From: Candidatus Bipolaricaulota bacterium
GTDB taxonomy: Bacteria; Bipolaricaulota; Bipolaricaulia; UBA7950; UBA9294
Assembly: GCA_030603215.1 (NCBI GenBank)
Contig: JAUVYF010000004.1
Coordinates: forward strand, 1 to 42,801
Length of the DNA stretch: 42,801 nt
Direction of reading: 5' to 3'
This document shows, one piece after another, positions 1 to 12,446 of this stretch (position 1 is the stretch's first letter; every line of letters starts with the position of its first letter). A program made the position numbers and the translations under genes. The notes under the pieces were generated by a model. That model was not told the DNA's origin. It ran no database searches and saw only the letters and a program-made list of their open reading frames with translations.

Positions 1-12
1 GGACAGACCTCA

Positions 13-106
13 ACCACGGATGTACACGGATATACACGAATTAAGAAACCACAACAGACAATTAGAAGAGGGTTAAAATCAGCGTCCATCAGTGTTAATC
101 CGTGGT
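13..106. repeat. ~94-bp imperfect palindromic repeat, copy 1
   Basis: ACCACGGATGTACACGGATATACAC...AGCGTCCATCAGTGTTAATCCGTGGT. Confidence 0.85.
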
Positions 107-331
107 CGGAATGTGTATCAGTGTTCAGTTATTCACAACAATCTTTCAGCTTTCAGTTCCTCCCATTCAACCACTCAACCAATCAACTATTCAACTATCT
201 TATCGTTCTTAGCGGCTTGAGTGAGTGAAACGAACGAGCGAGGGAAAGGCTTTATGTCAGAAGAAGGAGGTTGTTATTACACCCCGTATCTTGTCTAGAA
301 CGTGAGGAGGCTGTCCAGTTTTGGCGGTGAT

Positions 332-1000
332 TTAGCGCTGCTCAGCTTGCTCGCCAAGTCCGGGAATCCTTACTCGCTGTTCCAACAAGCGCAATAGTTG
401 CGATATGATGAAGATCAGTGCCAGATAGAATAGGGCCACAACAATGAATACCTCGAAGTAGCGGAAGTTGCGCATGGCGATCCGTCTTCCAACACCCATC
501 AAGTCGAGCAATGTTATAGAGAAGACGATGGAAGAATATTTGACCATCAAGATCAGTTCATTCGACCATGATGGGATAACAATACGAAATGCCTGTGGTA
601 GCACGATGTAGCGAATAGCTTGTGGTAGGGTCATCCCAATTGCGCGCGCGGCCATGAGCTGGCCTGGGTTGACGGCTTGGATCGCCCCACGTAGGTACTC
701 TGCCTGATACGCTCCTGTGTTGAGCCCTAACGCGAGAATCCCGCTGATGAACGCGGAGGGGTAAATTCCCCAGCTTGGAAGACCGTAATAAACCATGAGC
801 AGTTGTACGAGTAGCGGTGTGCCGCGGAAGATCTGGATATAGATACTGCATGGAGTGGAGATCAATCGGTTTCCGTAAACACGTCCCAACGCGAGCAGGA
901 TTCCCAGCACAATTCCCATCGCGATACATGCTGTGGTAATTTGCAGGGTTAGAACAAGGCCCTGCGAGAGCTTCGGAAGCCACGCCAAGTCAAATACCAT
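332..1000 (-). CDS. Polar amino-acid ABC transporter permease (HisM/GlnP family)
   Basis: 222 aa; GIVLGILLALGRVYG, QIFRGTPLLVQL and RGAIQAVNPGQLMAARAIGMTLPQAIRYIVLPQAFRIVIP permease (EAA-loop) motifs; its start overlaps the stop of the ATPase gene. Confidence 0.95.
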   Translation of the reverse strand: MVFDLAWLPKLSQGLVLTLQITTACIAMGIVLGILLALGRVYGNRLISTPCSIYIQIFRGTPLLVQLLMVYYGLPSWGIYPSAFISGILALGLNTGAYQAEYLRGAIQAVNPGQLMAARAIGMTLPQAIRYIVLPQAFRIVIPSWSNELILMVKYSSIVFSITLLDLMGVGRRIAMRNFRYFEVFIVVALFYLALIFIISQLLRLLEQRVRIPGLGEQAEQR

Positions 1001-1749
1001 TACTCCGTCTCCCCGTACAGCTCTGTGATCTTGTTCAGAAATTCTCCTGTTCGCGGATGCTTTGGGGCGGAGAACATTTGTTGTGGGCTGCCCTGCTCAA
1101 CAATGACTCCGTGTTCCATAAACACGATTTCATCGGCAACTGCACGGGCAAAACCCATTTCATGTGTAACGACCAGCATTGTCATTCCATCCTTGGCTAG
1201 GTTGATCATCACCTCGAGAACCTCCCCAATCAGTTCCGGGTCAAGGGCTGAGGTTGGTTCATCAAACAGTATTAGCTTTGGCTCCATTGCCAGAGCTCTG
1301 GCAATGGATACACGTTGTTGCTGGCCGCCGGAGAGCTGAGCCGGATAGGAATCTATTTTGTCATCGAGCCCAACTCGTTCTAGCTCTTTCATTGCGAGCT
1401 TTCTTGCGTCTTCCTTTCTCATTCCCTTTACCTTAATAAGGCCGATGCTTACATTTCGCAGTGTGTTCAAGTGCGAAAACAGGTTAAAATCTTGAAAGAC
1501 GAAGCCCATTTGAGCGCGTAGTTTGTTGATACTGGATTTAGGATGTGTAACCTCAACCCCATCCAACCAGACCCGGCCTTTATCTGGTTGGGTCAACTGA
1601 TTGATGCAGCGAAGGAATGTACTTTTCCCAGTACCAGATGGGCCAATCACAACCATGGTTTCGCCGCGTTCAAGCTCCAGTGAGACCCCTTTTAAGACCT
1701 CTTCTTTCCCATACCTTTTGTGGATATTCTCAGCCTTTAGTAGACTCAT
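1000..1749 (-). CDS. Polar amino-acid ABC transporter ATP-binding protein (GlnQ-like)
   Basis: Walker A GPSGTGKST, signature LSGGQQQRVSIARAL, Walker B LILFDEPTSALDPE. Confidence 0.96.
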   Translation of the reverse strand: MSLLKAENIHKRYGKEEVLKGVSLELERGETMVVIGPSGTGKSTFLRCINQLTQPDKGRVWLDGVEVTHPKSSINKLRAQMGFVFQDFNLFSHLNTLRNVSIGLIKVKGMRKEDARKLAMKELERVGLDDKIDSYPAQLSGGQQQRVSIARALAMEPKLILFDEPTSALDPELIGEVLEVMINLAKDGMTMLVVTHEMGFARAVADEIVFMEHGVIVEQGSPQQMFSAPKHPRTGEFLNKITELYGETE

Positions 1750-2396
1750 GTGTTTTGGGTTCCTCCCTTCATCTGCAGGCCAGGTATTCGTAGCCGTCGT
1801 TCAAGCCAACTCAGGCTACGGTTACCGCTGTAGGTCAATACCAAAAAGATCACTGCTACAGCTAGGTAAGCAAGCATCGCCAGCTCATAGTGTCGATCCA
1901 TAATAATGCGTGCGTGACGCAAAACCTCATTCAGCCCTACCACATAGGCGAGTGTGGTGTCTTTTACAACAGATGAGAACTCGTTTGACCAGCCAGCAAG
2001 GGAAAGACGAATAGCCTGAGGCATGATGATTGTGATAATCGCTTGTAGTCGACTCATTCCCATCGAGCGCGCGGCCATCATTTGGCCCTGTGGAATGGCC
2101 TGGATAGCTCCGCGGAAGATCTGCGATTGATACGCGGAAGAACGAATTCCAAGGGCAAGGGTTGCGGCAACAAAAGGTGGGATATTTGCACCAAACTGTG
2201 ATGGCCCAAAGTAGAATAAGAATAACAGAACAAGGGCAGGAATACTGCGAAAAACCCAAGCATAACCTGCAGCAAGTGTACCGGCAAAGCGTCCTCCATA
2301 AACCTGCAGCAGGGCAACAACAGTTCCCAGGAGCAACCCTAGGAGCAACAAAGCAAGCAGCAGTTCGATATTGATCAACGTGGCCCGCAACAGCAT
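1746..2396 (-). CDS. Polar amino-acid ABC transporter permease, second copy
   Basis: QIFRGAIQAIPQGQMMAARSMGMSRLQAIITIIMPQAIRL motif; 4-nt overlap with the ATPase gene. Confidence 0.95.
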   Translation of the reverse strand: MLLRATLINIELLLALLLLGLLLGTVVALLQVYGGRFAGTLAAGYAWVFRSIPALVLLFLFYFGPSQFGANIPPFVAATLALGIRSSAYQSQIFRGAIQAIPQGQMMAARSMGMSRLQAIITIIMPQAIRLSLAGWSNEFSSVVKDTTLAYVVGLNEVLRHARIIMDRHYELAMLAYLAVAVIFLVLTYSGNRSLSWLERRLRIPGLQMKGGTQNT

Positions 2397-2459
2397 AGGA
2401 AAACTCTTTGCAATAGTGATAATGCCTTCTATGGGTGCCTCCTTTATTTACTACAAAGA

Positions 2460-2489
2460 GCCTCCCTCCAATCCTTACAGGAGGGAGGC
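2460..2489 (-). terminator. Intra-operon stem-loop between the substrate-binding protein gene and the permease gene
   Basis: Perfect 10-bp inverted repeat GCCTCCCTCC-N10-GGAGGGAGGC in the 117-bp gap; weak T-richness after it on the minus strand. Confidence 0.55.
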
Positions 2490-2513
2490 GTCAAACAATC
2501 GGATACTATGAAC

Positions 2514-3473
2514 TTAGTTGGCTACTTCGTCAGCCATTGCTTTTGCAAAGGCATCTACATCCTTGTCTACCAGGAGAAGATCCTTGCAAGAAAGCCAGGC
2601 TGCTTCGAGTTCGTCGTTCGTTGGACCAAAGTAAGCCTTGAGAAGATTATCCCAAGGGCTTCCGGGAGTAACGACTAGCATTTGTGCCCCTCCCGGTGCC
2701 TCAACAACCTTAAGCCCCAATTCACTTACCGCGTCATTGATTCTAGGGAGTAGCCCTTGCGGGTCTCCAGGTGCGACGAGGAACCCGAAATACTCGTAGG
2801 TATTAACTATTCCGGCGATCATAAGTAGGTCTGGATAGGCGGAGATGGAAGACTGTGAAGCGGGCTCATCCTGGAGCACTGCGTCGAGCCGGCCTCTAAC
2901 TAGATCAAGTATTGCTGTTGGGTAGAACTCGTACCCTTTCACTTCGATGTCAAGTCCCGCCCCTTGCAGTTCGTCTTCTAGGAAGTAAAAACCTGTCGTT
3001 CCATTTTGAGCTCCTATCGCCTGTCTCGGTCCAAGTCCAGCCATTGCGGTGATAATGTTCAGTCCGGAATCCTTGCGTATCACAACTGCCTGATTGGACA
3101 AGTAATATGGGTCAGAATAATCAATGGTCTTTGCACGCTCAGCGGTGATGCCAAACCCGGATACGCCTAGATCAGCCTTCCCTGTAATCACGTTTTGGAT
3201 AATCACGTCAAAGCCAGTGTTCAAGATCTCAACCTCGAAGCCAGCAACAATTGCAATCATACGTATTGCATCGAGGTCAAATCCAAAGAATTCGCCATTG
3301 CTAGTAACCATCTCAAATGGCGCCCACGGGATATCCGAAGCGACTATGTATTTGTCCTGTGCTAGAGTCAGTGCACCAGTAGCAACCAGTACCATCATTG
3401 TTAACACTACTATCCCAGTTATGGCTCTGTGAATTTTCATACTATACAGCACCTCCTGTGCAAAGTTATTCAA
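2514..3473 (-). CDS. Amino-acid ABC transporter substrate-binding protein (SBP_bac_3)
   Basis: Signal peptide; YIVASDIPWAPFEMVTSNGEFFGFDLDAIRMIA and GKADLGVSGFGITAERAKTIDYSDPYY; the real start is probably the internal Met of MKIHRAITG. Confidence 0.95.
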   Translation of the reverse strand: MNNFAQEVLYSMKIHRAITGIVVLTMMVLVATGALTLAQDKYIVASDIPWAPFEMVTSNGEFFGFDLDAIRMIAIVAGFEVEILNTGFDVIIQNVITGKADLGVSGFGITAERAKTIDYSDPYYLSNQAVVIRKDSGLNIITAMAGLGPRQAIGAQNGTTGFYFLEDELQGAGLDIEVKGYEFYPTAILDLVRGRLDAVLQDEPASQSSISAYPDLLMIAGIVNTYEYFGFLVAPGDPQGLLPRINDAVSELGLKVVEAPGGAQMLVVTPGSPWDNLLKAYFGPTNDELEAAWLSCKDLLLVDKDVDAFAKAMADEVAN

Positions 3474-3512
3474 TATAACATGAATGTAGACAGCAGGTCA
3501 AGCTGGCTAGAT

Positions 3513-3701
3513 TCAGTGAATGCGCAGAGTGAATAAACAGGCAAACAAGAAGCCCAATGCAAGGCCAGCGAGGATGCCAACCGATGGACTACCAAGTACC
3601 GCGCCAACTACTACCCCCACAAGAAGTCCTAGTGGAATAAGAGTCATGAAGTGTTTGGCGCGTGAATGAACGAATCTGCTCAACATTTTAGTGGCAAGCA
3701 T
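3513..3701 (-). CDS. Small glycine-rich two-TM membrane protein
   Basis: 62 aa; IPLGLLVGVVVGAVLGSPSVGILAGLALGFLFACLFTLRIH; pattern resembles the ORF at 9933-10127. Confidence 0.6.
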   Translation of the reverse strand: MLATKMLSRFVHSRAKHFMTLIPLGLLVGVVVGAVLGSPSVGILAGLALGFLFACLFTLRIH

Positions 3702-3820
3702 CTCTTAGCAATTATACGTAACGCGGCTTGAGATGTACATCACTTGTTATGAGCCGTCATTGTACCTGTCTGGTAGCGGTAAGACCCCTTTAGAGAAAGG
3801 CCGCTATCGTGCTATTTTCA

Positions 3821-3849
3821 TTGTGCTGGAAACGGAATCTCGGTACAAT
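3821..3849 (+). promoter_or_regulatory. Candidate sigma70-like promoter of nifJ
   Basis: TTGTGC-17 nt-TACAAT upstream of the ATG at 3906. Confidence 0.45.
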
Positions 3850-3890
3850 AATCTGACCGCGCAAATCTACTATGCGCTGTCTGCGTTTGA

Positions 3891-7460
<3,570 letters not shown>

Positions 7461-7541
7461 AGCAAAATCCAGCTCACGATACATGAACCGCGGATAAACA
7501 CGTACAAAGCGTCACCACGGATGGATACGGGATAAACCTGA

Positions 7542-7635
7542 ACCACGGATGGACACGGATATACACGGATGAAGAAATCACAAAAGGCAATTAAAAGAGG
7601 GTTAAAATCAGCGTTTATCTGTGTTAATCTGTGGT
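7542..7635. repeat. ~94-bp imperfect palindromic repeat, copy 2
   Basis: ACCACGGATGGACACGGATATACACGGAT...GAGGGTTAAAATCAGCG...GTGTTAATCTGTGGT. Confidence 0.88.
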
Positions 7636-7684
7636 TCATGATCTTCGAAGAACACTAACCACGGATAGACACACATAGACCTCT

Positions 7685-7778
7685 ACCACTGATGGACACG
7701 GATATACACAGATAAGATACTCAATAGACATTATTATGAAGGGGTTTCAATCTGCGTCCATCTGTGTTAATCCGTGGT
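7685..7778. repeat. ~94-bp imperfect palindromic repeat, copy 3
   Basis: ACCACTGATGGACACGGATATACACAG...GCGTCCATCTGTGTTAATCCGTGGT. Confidence 0.85.
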
Positions 7779-7832
7779 TCAAACTGTTCATCGGTGGTCC
7801 TTGTATCGATCAGCGTTGAGGAGCAGAATCCT

Positions 7833-8498
7833 ATGAAGATAGCGCTCTATCCGGTTCCTTTGTTGGTTGTTGCAGTTTTCCTCTTGATCCGGGCCGGTAT
7901 CTTGAGGAAACAGCGGCAGTTTTGCTTGTTCAAGCCGATTTCTACATTGCTGGTGATTGCGGTAGCGTTACTGTCGGTTCTAGAGCCGGAGCAAGAGCTA
8001 ACTTACACAGTAGGCGTGATGATAGGTTTGGTCCTCTCCCTTGGCGGGGATATTGCACTGCTGTTTGAGGACAAGCGTAACGCCTTCGCGCTTGGATTGG
8101 CATTATTCTTACTGGCTCATGTTTCCTACACCGTGACTTTTGCCATTCTGGGACAAGTGTCAGCATGGGATGCTCTCTCTATGGGGGTACTGACAGTAGC
8201 GGGGCTTGGGTTCTACGCGCTAATTCGACCCAACCTCGGCAAGATGCGAGTGCCGGTTATAGCATACATATTGGTCATCTCCGTGATGGTAAGTCGAGCC
8301 GGTTCAACGTTTTCTAGACCGCTCTTTACTAACGGGCAGGCTTCGATGGTGGTCGCCGGTGCGTTGCTGTTTTACCTCTCGGATTTGATTCTGGCAGCAC
8401 ACCGGTTTTGGAAGCCCTGGCGATACCGTCGCGTCAGCTTGGGCCTCTATTACAGCGGACAGCTTCTCATTGCGCTCGCTGCAAGTTACTTTGTCTGA
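7833..8498 (+). CDS. Lysoplasmalogenase / YhhN-TMEM86 family membrane protein
   Basis: Multi-TM ORF; KPISTLLVIA..., GGDIALLFEDKRNAFALGLALFLLAHVSYT and LFYLSDLILA motifs; start set at the RBS-preceded ATG rather than the ORF-track start 7764. Confidence 0.85.
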   Translation: MKIALYPVPLLVVAVFLLIRAGILRKQRQFCLFKPISTLLVIAVALLSVLEPEQELTYTVGVMIGLVLSLGGDIALLFEDKRNAFALGLALFLLAHVSYTVTFAILGQVSAWDALSMGVLTVAGLGFYALIRPNLGKMRVPVIAYILVISVMVSRAGSTFSRPLFTNGQASMVVAGALLFYLSDLILAAHRFWKPWRYRRVSLGLYYSGQLLIALAASYFV

Positions 8499-8559
8499 TT
8501 GGGAAAAACAGCATCAACAGAGAGATTCCCGCACCCACAGATGAAGACGCATAAAGTTT

Positions 8560-8655
8560 AACCACGGATGAACACGGATATACACAGATGAAGAGAGTTC
8601 ATAGAGTTTGTTGGGTTCGTTGAGTCTGTAGAGTTCATAGGGTTCAGTGAACAAA
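8560..8655. repeat. Half copy of the palindromic repeat fused to a 9-nt GAGTTCGTT-type tandem array
   Basis: ACCACGGATGAACACGGATATACACAGATGAAGAGAGTTCATAGAGTTTGTTGGGTTCGTTGAGTCTGTAGAGTTCATAGGGTTC. Confidence 0.75.
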
Positions 8656-9000
8656 AAGCGAGGCACATCAAACAATCTTCCGTTCCCACGAAGGAAGGCT
8701 AAAGATCACCACTTTTTTCCCTCCCCCGATCGAGGGAGGGAATTAAAGGGAGGGGGAGAAGGGCTAGCTAATCATGAGTCGAGAGACAATGACGAGTAAA
8801 GTGTGATGCGTAATGAGAGTCTCATGGCTAGTAGCTTGTAGCCAGTGGGTTGTAGTGGCCTATGATCTGGGAACCTACAGCACATGAAAGTGTTACTTCC
8901 CGTCGTTCTCCTTTAACCACTCACTACTTGCCACAAACTACACGCCTCATTTCCAGGGATCTCAAACAATCTTCCCTCTCCGACATCCCAACGTTCAACC

Positions 9001-9028
9001 GTCATTCCGGCGTAAGCCGGAATCCAGC
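9001..9028. repeat. GTCATTCCGGCGTAAGCCGGAATCCAG-type hairpin repeat
   Basis: Inverted repeat ATTCCGGC-GTAA-GCCGGAAT; resembles widespread REP-like sequences. Confidence 0.75.
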
Positions 9029-9173
9029 CAAATAATTGTTCTATACAAATTCTGCTAATTGGCTCAAGGCTGTTATTTATTGACTGATGCGCTTGCGTTG
9101 CCTTCACCATAATATTATTATGACGCGAAAGGTGGTATTTGTAAGTGGTTGAGGCTAGAGTCAGGAGTAAGAT

Positions 9174-9845
9174 ATGTTGTATGAGATTAGAACTATTAGA
9201 TTATCATTGCCATATAGATTAGGTAGTGTAAATTGCTACCTGATAAAAACAGATACCGGCTATATCCTAATCGATACGGGGTGTTCAAATAAACGAGCCA
9301 ATCTTGAGAAAGAACTTGAAAACGCGGGTTGTAAGCCTGGTAACCTCAACCTTATCATCTTGACACACGGCGATTTTGACCATACTGGCAATGCCGCTTA
9401 TATCAGTAGAAAGTTTAAGACGAAAATAGCAATACACTATGACGATTCAGGAATGGTCGAACACGGTAATATGTTCTGGAACAGAAAAAAAGGCAATATT
9501 ATTATCAGAATGATAGCACCGATACTCTTCAAATATGGTAAATCCGAAAGATTTGAACCTGATTTGTATATTGAGGGTGGATTTAGCTTTTCTCAATATG
9601 GATTCGATGCTAAAGCACTTCATATTCCCGGTCACTCAAAGGGTTCAATAGGAATCCTGACAGCTGACGGTGACCTGATTTGTGGCGATCTACTTGAAAA
9701 CACAGAACAGCCAGATATCAATTCTATTATGGATGACTTAGAGACAGCGAATAAAAGTATCGAAAAACTTCGAAGTTTGAAAGTGAATACTGTATATCCT
9801 GGTCATGGTAAACCGTTCTTGATGGAGCTACTCTTAAACAAATAA
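9174..9845 (+). CDS. MBL-fold metallo-hydrolase
   Basis: LTHGDFDHTGN (HxHxDH-like, first His replaced), HIPGHSKGSIG, YPGHGKP. Confidence 0.9.
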   Translation: MLYEIRTIRLSLPYRLGSVNCYLIKTDTGYILIDTGCSNKRANLEKELENAGCKPGNLNLIILTHGDFDHTGNAAYISRKFKTKIAIHYDDSGMVEHGNMFWNRKKGNIIIRMIAPILFKYGKSERFEPDLYIEGGFSFSQYGFDAKALHIPGHSKGSIGILTADGDLICGDLLENTEQPDINSIMDDLETANKSIEKLRSLKVNTVYPGHGKPFLMELLLNK

Positions 9846-9932
9846 ACTGAAATGAGCCGAGTTATATGAACATTAGTAAAGAAAGGCAGCCAAGAATGAG
9901 TAGAACCATATATATGGTTAATAGGAGGTATC

Positions 9933-10127
9933 ATGTCCCCACAGTCAGATGACCAAAAGAAGCAATGGAATATAACCGGGGTGGCCATACCCGCAGGACT
10001 CTTTATCGGCATGGGTGTTGGGTTTTTGGTGGATAACATTACTGCAGGCATCTTCCTTGGTCTTGGCGGTGGTTTTCTAGCCATGATGATCGGTATGTTG
10101 ATTCTGCGTATCAAATCCGGCGGATAG
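9933..10127 (+). CDS. Small glycine-zipper two-TM membrane protein
   Basis: 64 aa; IPAGLFIGMGVGFLVDNITAGIFLGLGGGFLAMMIGMLILRIKSGG; RBS taggagg upstream. Confidence 0.65.
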   Translation: MSPQSDDQKKQWNITGVAIPAGLFIGMGVGFLVDNITAGIFLGLGGGFLAMMIGMLILRIKSGG

Positions 10128-10238
10128 TAAAGATGAACGTTATGGCAGCGCCCACGCGCTAGATTGTAGATTCGAGTCCTACCCGGGAGCCAGCTCCCTA
10201 AATAAATTGTTGCCCCTGCTTATAGAGGCTTCATTTGG

Positions 10239-10368
10239 GTAAGATAGAAGCAGTCCAACGTCCAATGTCCAACGTTGAAAGACAGTAACCGGTAATGGGT
10301 GAAAAGACGGTCGGGAGTCGAGAGTCGGGAGTCGGGAGTCAAGGCCAGGAACTGAAAACTGATAACTG
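10239..10368. repeat. Long direct repeat, copy A, left of the DUF3800 locus
   Basis: GTAAGATAGAAGCAGTCCAACGTCCAA...GGTCGGGAGTCGAGAGTCGGGAGTCGGGAGTCAAGGCCAGGAACTGAAAACTGATAACTG; near identical to 12447-12569 apart from an 8-nt insertion. Confidence 0.92.
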
Positions 10369-10422
10369 ACGACCACTGAAGGAGTGACATAGAACCGCTA
10401 CTACCCTGCATTCCCGGGCCCT

Positions 10423-10566
10423 GCCCTGGACCCGATCCAGGGCATACCGTCATGCCGGACGTGATAAGCCTGCCCTGTGAAATCTTGTTGTGCCTTGTAT
10501 TTAACAGGGCCTGCCCCGTACTTGATACGGGGGCATCCAGATGTCGAGGAACGGTCTGACCGTTCC
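10423..10566. repeat. Cluster of four consecutive hairpins
   Basis: GCCCTGGACCCGATCCAGGGC; GCCCTGT...ACAGGGC; CCCCGTACTTGATACGGGG; GGAACGGTCTGACCGTTCC. Confidence 0.75.
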
Positions 10567-11081
10567 TGTTATGTTCTGTTTAACGTCGGACACAGGTTCC
10601 GACGCCACGCACGATCTGACGGCTGATAACTGCCTCTTCCTGAAAGCTGATCGCTGATTGCCAGCGGTTGCCTATCCTGAAAACTGATAACTGCCTTTCT
10701 TCCTGATACCTGCCTTCAACTTGCTTCCTCAAGCAGCAGCCTGAAGGGTTCATGGCCCTCGAATTCATAGAGGAAGTAAGATGGCGGGTCGTTCGTTTGA
10801 ATCACGATCTCGTGCTATCATAGGTCATGTATTATAGGAAGTTCACCAATGGACAAGGAGGAACTCTACAGCCTAGTTGGATAGCGCCCGCATCGTCGAG
10901 GAGACAAGTCAGTGAGTGTCAAGTCATGTGGGAAAGCAGAAAGGATGCTGGGACCGGGTTCTTGCGATCCAACAGCATGGAGGAGTTTTGTAACTAGAGC
11001 TCACCTTTCGATTCTTTCGTGGCCCTTTACTCGTTAACCGCGAGCGATCCGGCTGATGGTTGAGTAGTGGAGGTCAAAGCT

Positions 11082-11792
11082 ATGGCCCAAGTCTTTAACG
11101 TGTATTGCGACGAAAGCTGTCATCTTGAACATGACCGGCAAGAGGTCATGGTATTGGGTGCGGTCTGGAGTCCGATTGAGAAAACTAGAGAAATTGCCCG
11201 TTCCATCCGCGATATCAAAGAGGGACACGGGCTCGCTCGTCACTTCGAGATTAAGTGGACCAAGGTTTCTCCGGGAAAGATCGATTTCTATATCGACTTA
11301 ATCGATTACTTCTTCGAAGAGCCGGATCTCCACTTCCGTGCACTGATCGTTGCGGATAAGGCCGGGCTCCAGCACGAAGCATACGGGCAAAGCCATGATG
11401 AATGGTACTTTAAGATGTACTTTACCATGCTCAAAGCAATCCTTCGGCCCAACGCCTCCTATCGGATCTATCTGGATATCAAAGACACGCGTAGCTCTCC
11501 AAAGGTTAGGAAACTTCAAGATGTACTCTCTAATAACGCTTACGACTTCTCACGGGAGATCATTCAAAAGGTTCAGACCGTCCGCTCGCACGAAATTGAA
11601 CAAGTACAATTGACCGATCTGTTTATCGGAGCTATCGCTTATGTCAATCGCAACCTTTCCGGCAGCAGTGCCAAGCAGCAGTTAGTGGAACTCACCCGCG
11701 AACGTTCGGGATATACCTTGACTCGCTCCACACTTTACAGGGAAGATAAACTCAACCTATTCCGGTGGACTGCCCAGGAGCTGGATGAATGA
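11082..11792 (+). CDS. DUF3800 domain-containing protein
   Basis: FNVYCDESCHLEHDRQEVMVLGAVW (DUF3800 N-terminal YxDESG-like motif) and YRIYLDIKDTRSSPK; RBS ggagg 5' of the ATG. Confidence 0.85.
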   Translation: MAQVFNVYCDESCHLEHDRQEVMVLGAVWSPIEKTREIARSIRDIKEGHGLARHFEIKWTKVSPGKIDFYIDLIDYFFEEPDLHFRALIVADKAGLQHEAYGQSHDEWYFKMYFTMLKAILRPNASYRIYLDIKDTRSSPKVRKLQDVLSNNAYDFSREIIQKVQTVRSHEIEQVQLTDLFIGAIAYVNRNLSGSSAKQQLVELTRERSGYTLTRSTLYREDKLNLFRWTAQELDE

Positions 11793-12286
11793 CGGAAAAG
11801 CCTCGGTGGTTACCACCAATGCTGGATCTTACAGGTAGGTCAGAAAAGGAGTGCCTTTCTATTCTGTATAAGATATTCACGAAGGACTTCAAGAACGACC
11901 ACCCTTCGTTCCGTGGATTGCCGGTATGGTGGAATCGCAGAATTCTGCTAGAGCCACGCTACGAGGAAGGCTTCTGGCACCTTGTTAGTAGAGAAGAGCC
12001 TAGTACAGTTAGTCGCCATTTGGACCTTCCTAGGGCAGAGCGGTTACCTTGGTGTAAGCCGGTTCTCACCAACTCTGATCCACATCTGACAAAGGTCTGG
12101 AACTACCTTGAGCGCGGACACCGGTTGCGTACGTATGTTTGGCTCGAGCCTTGGGATTACTGCGTTGTCCTCGAGCGCCGTAGTCTATCGGGAAAGCAGA
12201 TTATCTGGCTTATCACGGCGTTCCACGTAGATGGCGCCTCAAGAAGGAGAAATGTACGGAGGAAGTTCGAGGAACGAGAAGAGTAA
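11789..12286 (+). CDS. Hypothetical protein translationally coupled to the DUF3800 gene
   Basis: ATGA start/stop overlap; 165 aa with no recognised domain. Confidence 0.7.
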   Translation: MTEKPRWLPPMLDLTGRSEKECLSILYKIFTKDFKNDHPSFRGLPVWWNRRILLEPRYEEGFWHLVSREEPSTVSRHLDLPRAERLPWCKPVLTNSDPHLTKVWNYLERGHRLRTYVWLEPWDYCVVLERRSLSGKQIIWLITAFHVDGASRRRNVRRKFEEREE

Positions 12287-12446
12287 AATGCATTCGCCGC
12301 CCGAATGGACGGCGAAAGATCTCCTTCTACACATGGCAGATGAGGCTAATACTATTATAGGAACTGAAAGCGTTAAGTCAAGCGGAAGAGTTGCCCGACC
12401 CACGGCCCAAGGAATTCCGGGGACGGATACCCCTAAATGGTGATGA

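Noticed and set aside
558-983. 141-aa ORF within the ABC permease gene
   Set aside because: Alternate frame of a clearly coding gene (332-1000).
8700-8760. TTCCCTCCCCCGATCGAGGGAGGGAA as a specific terminator
   Set aside because: Strong inverted repeat, but ~200 bp from the preceding gene and resembling generic REP-like sequence; function uncertain.
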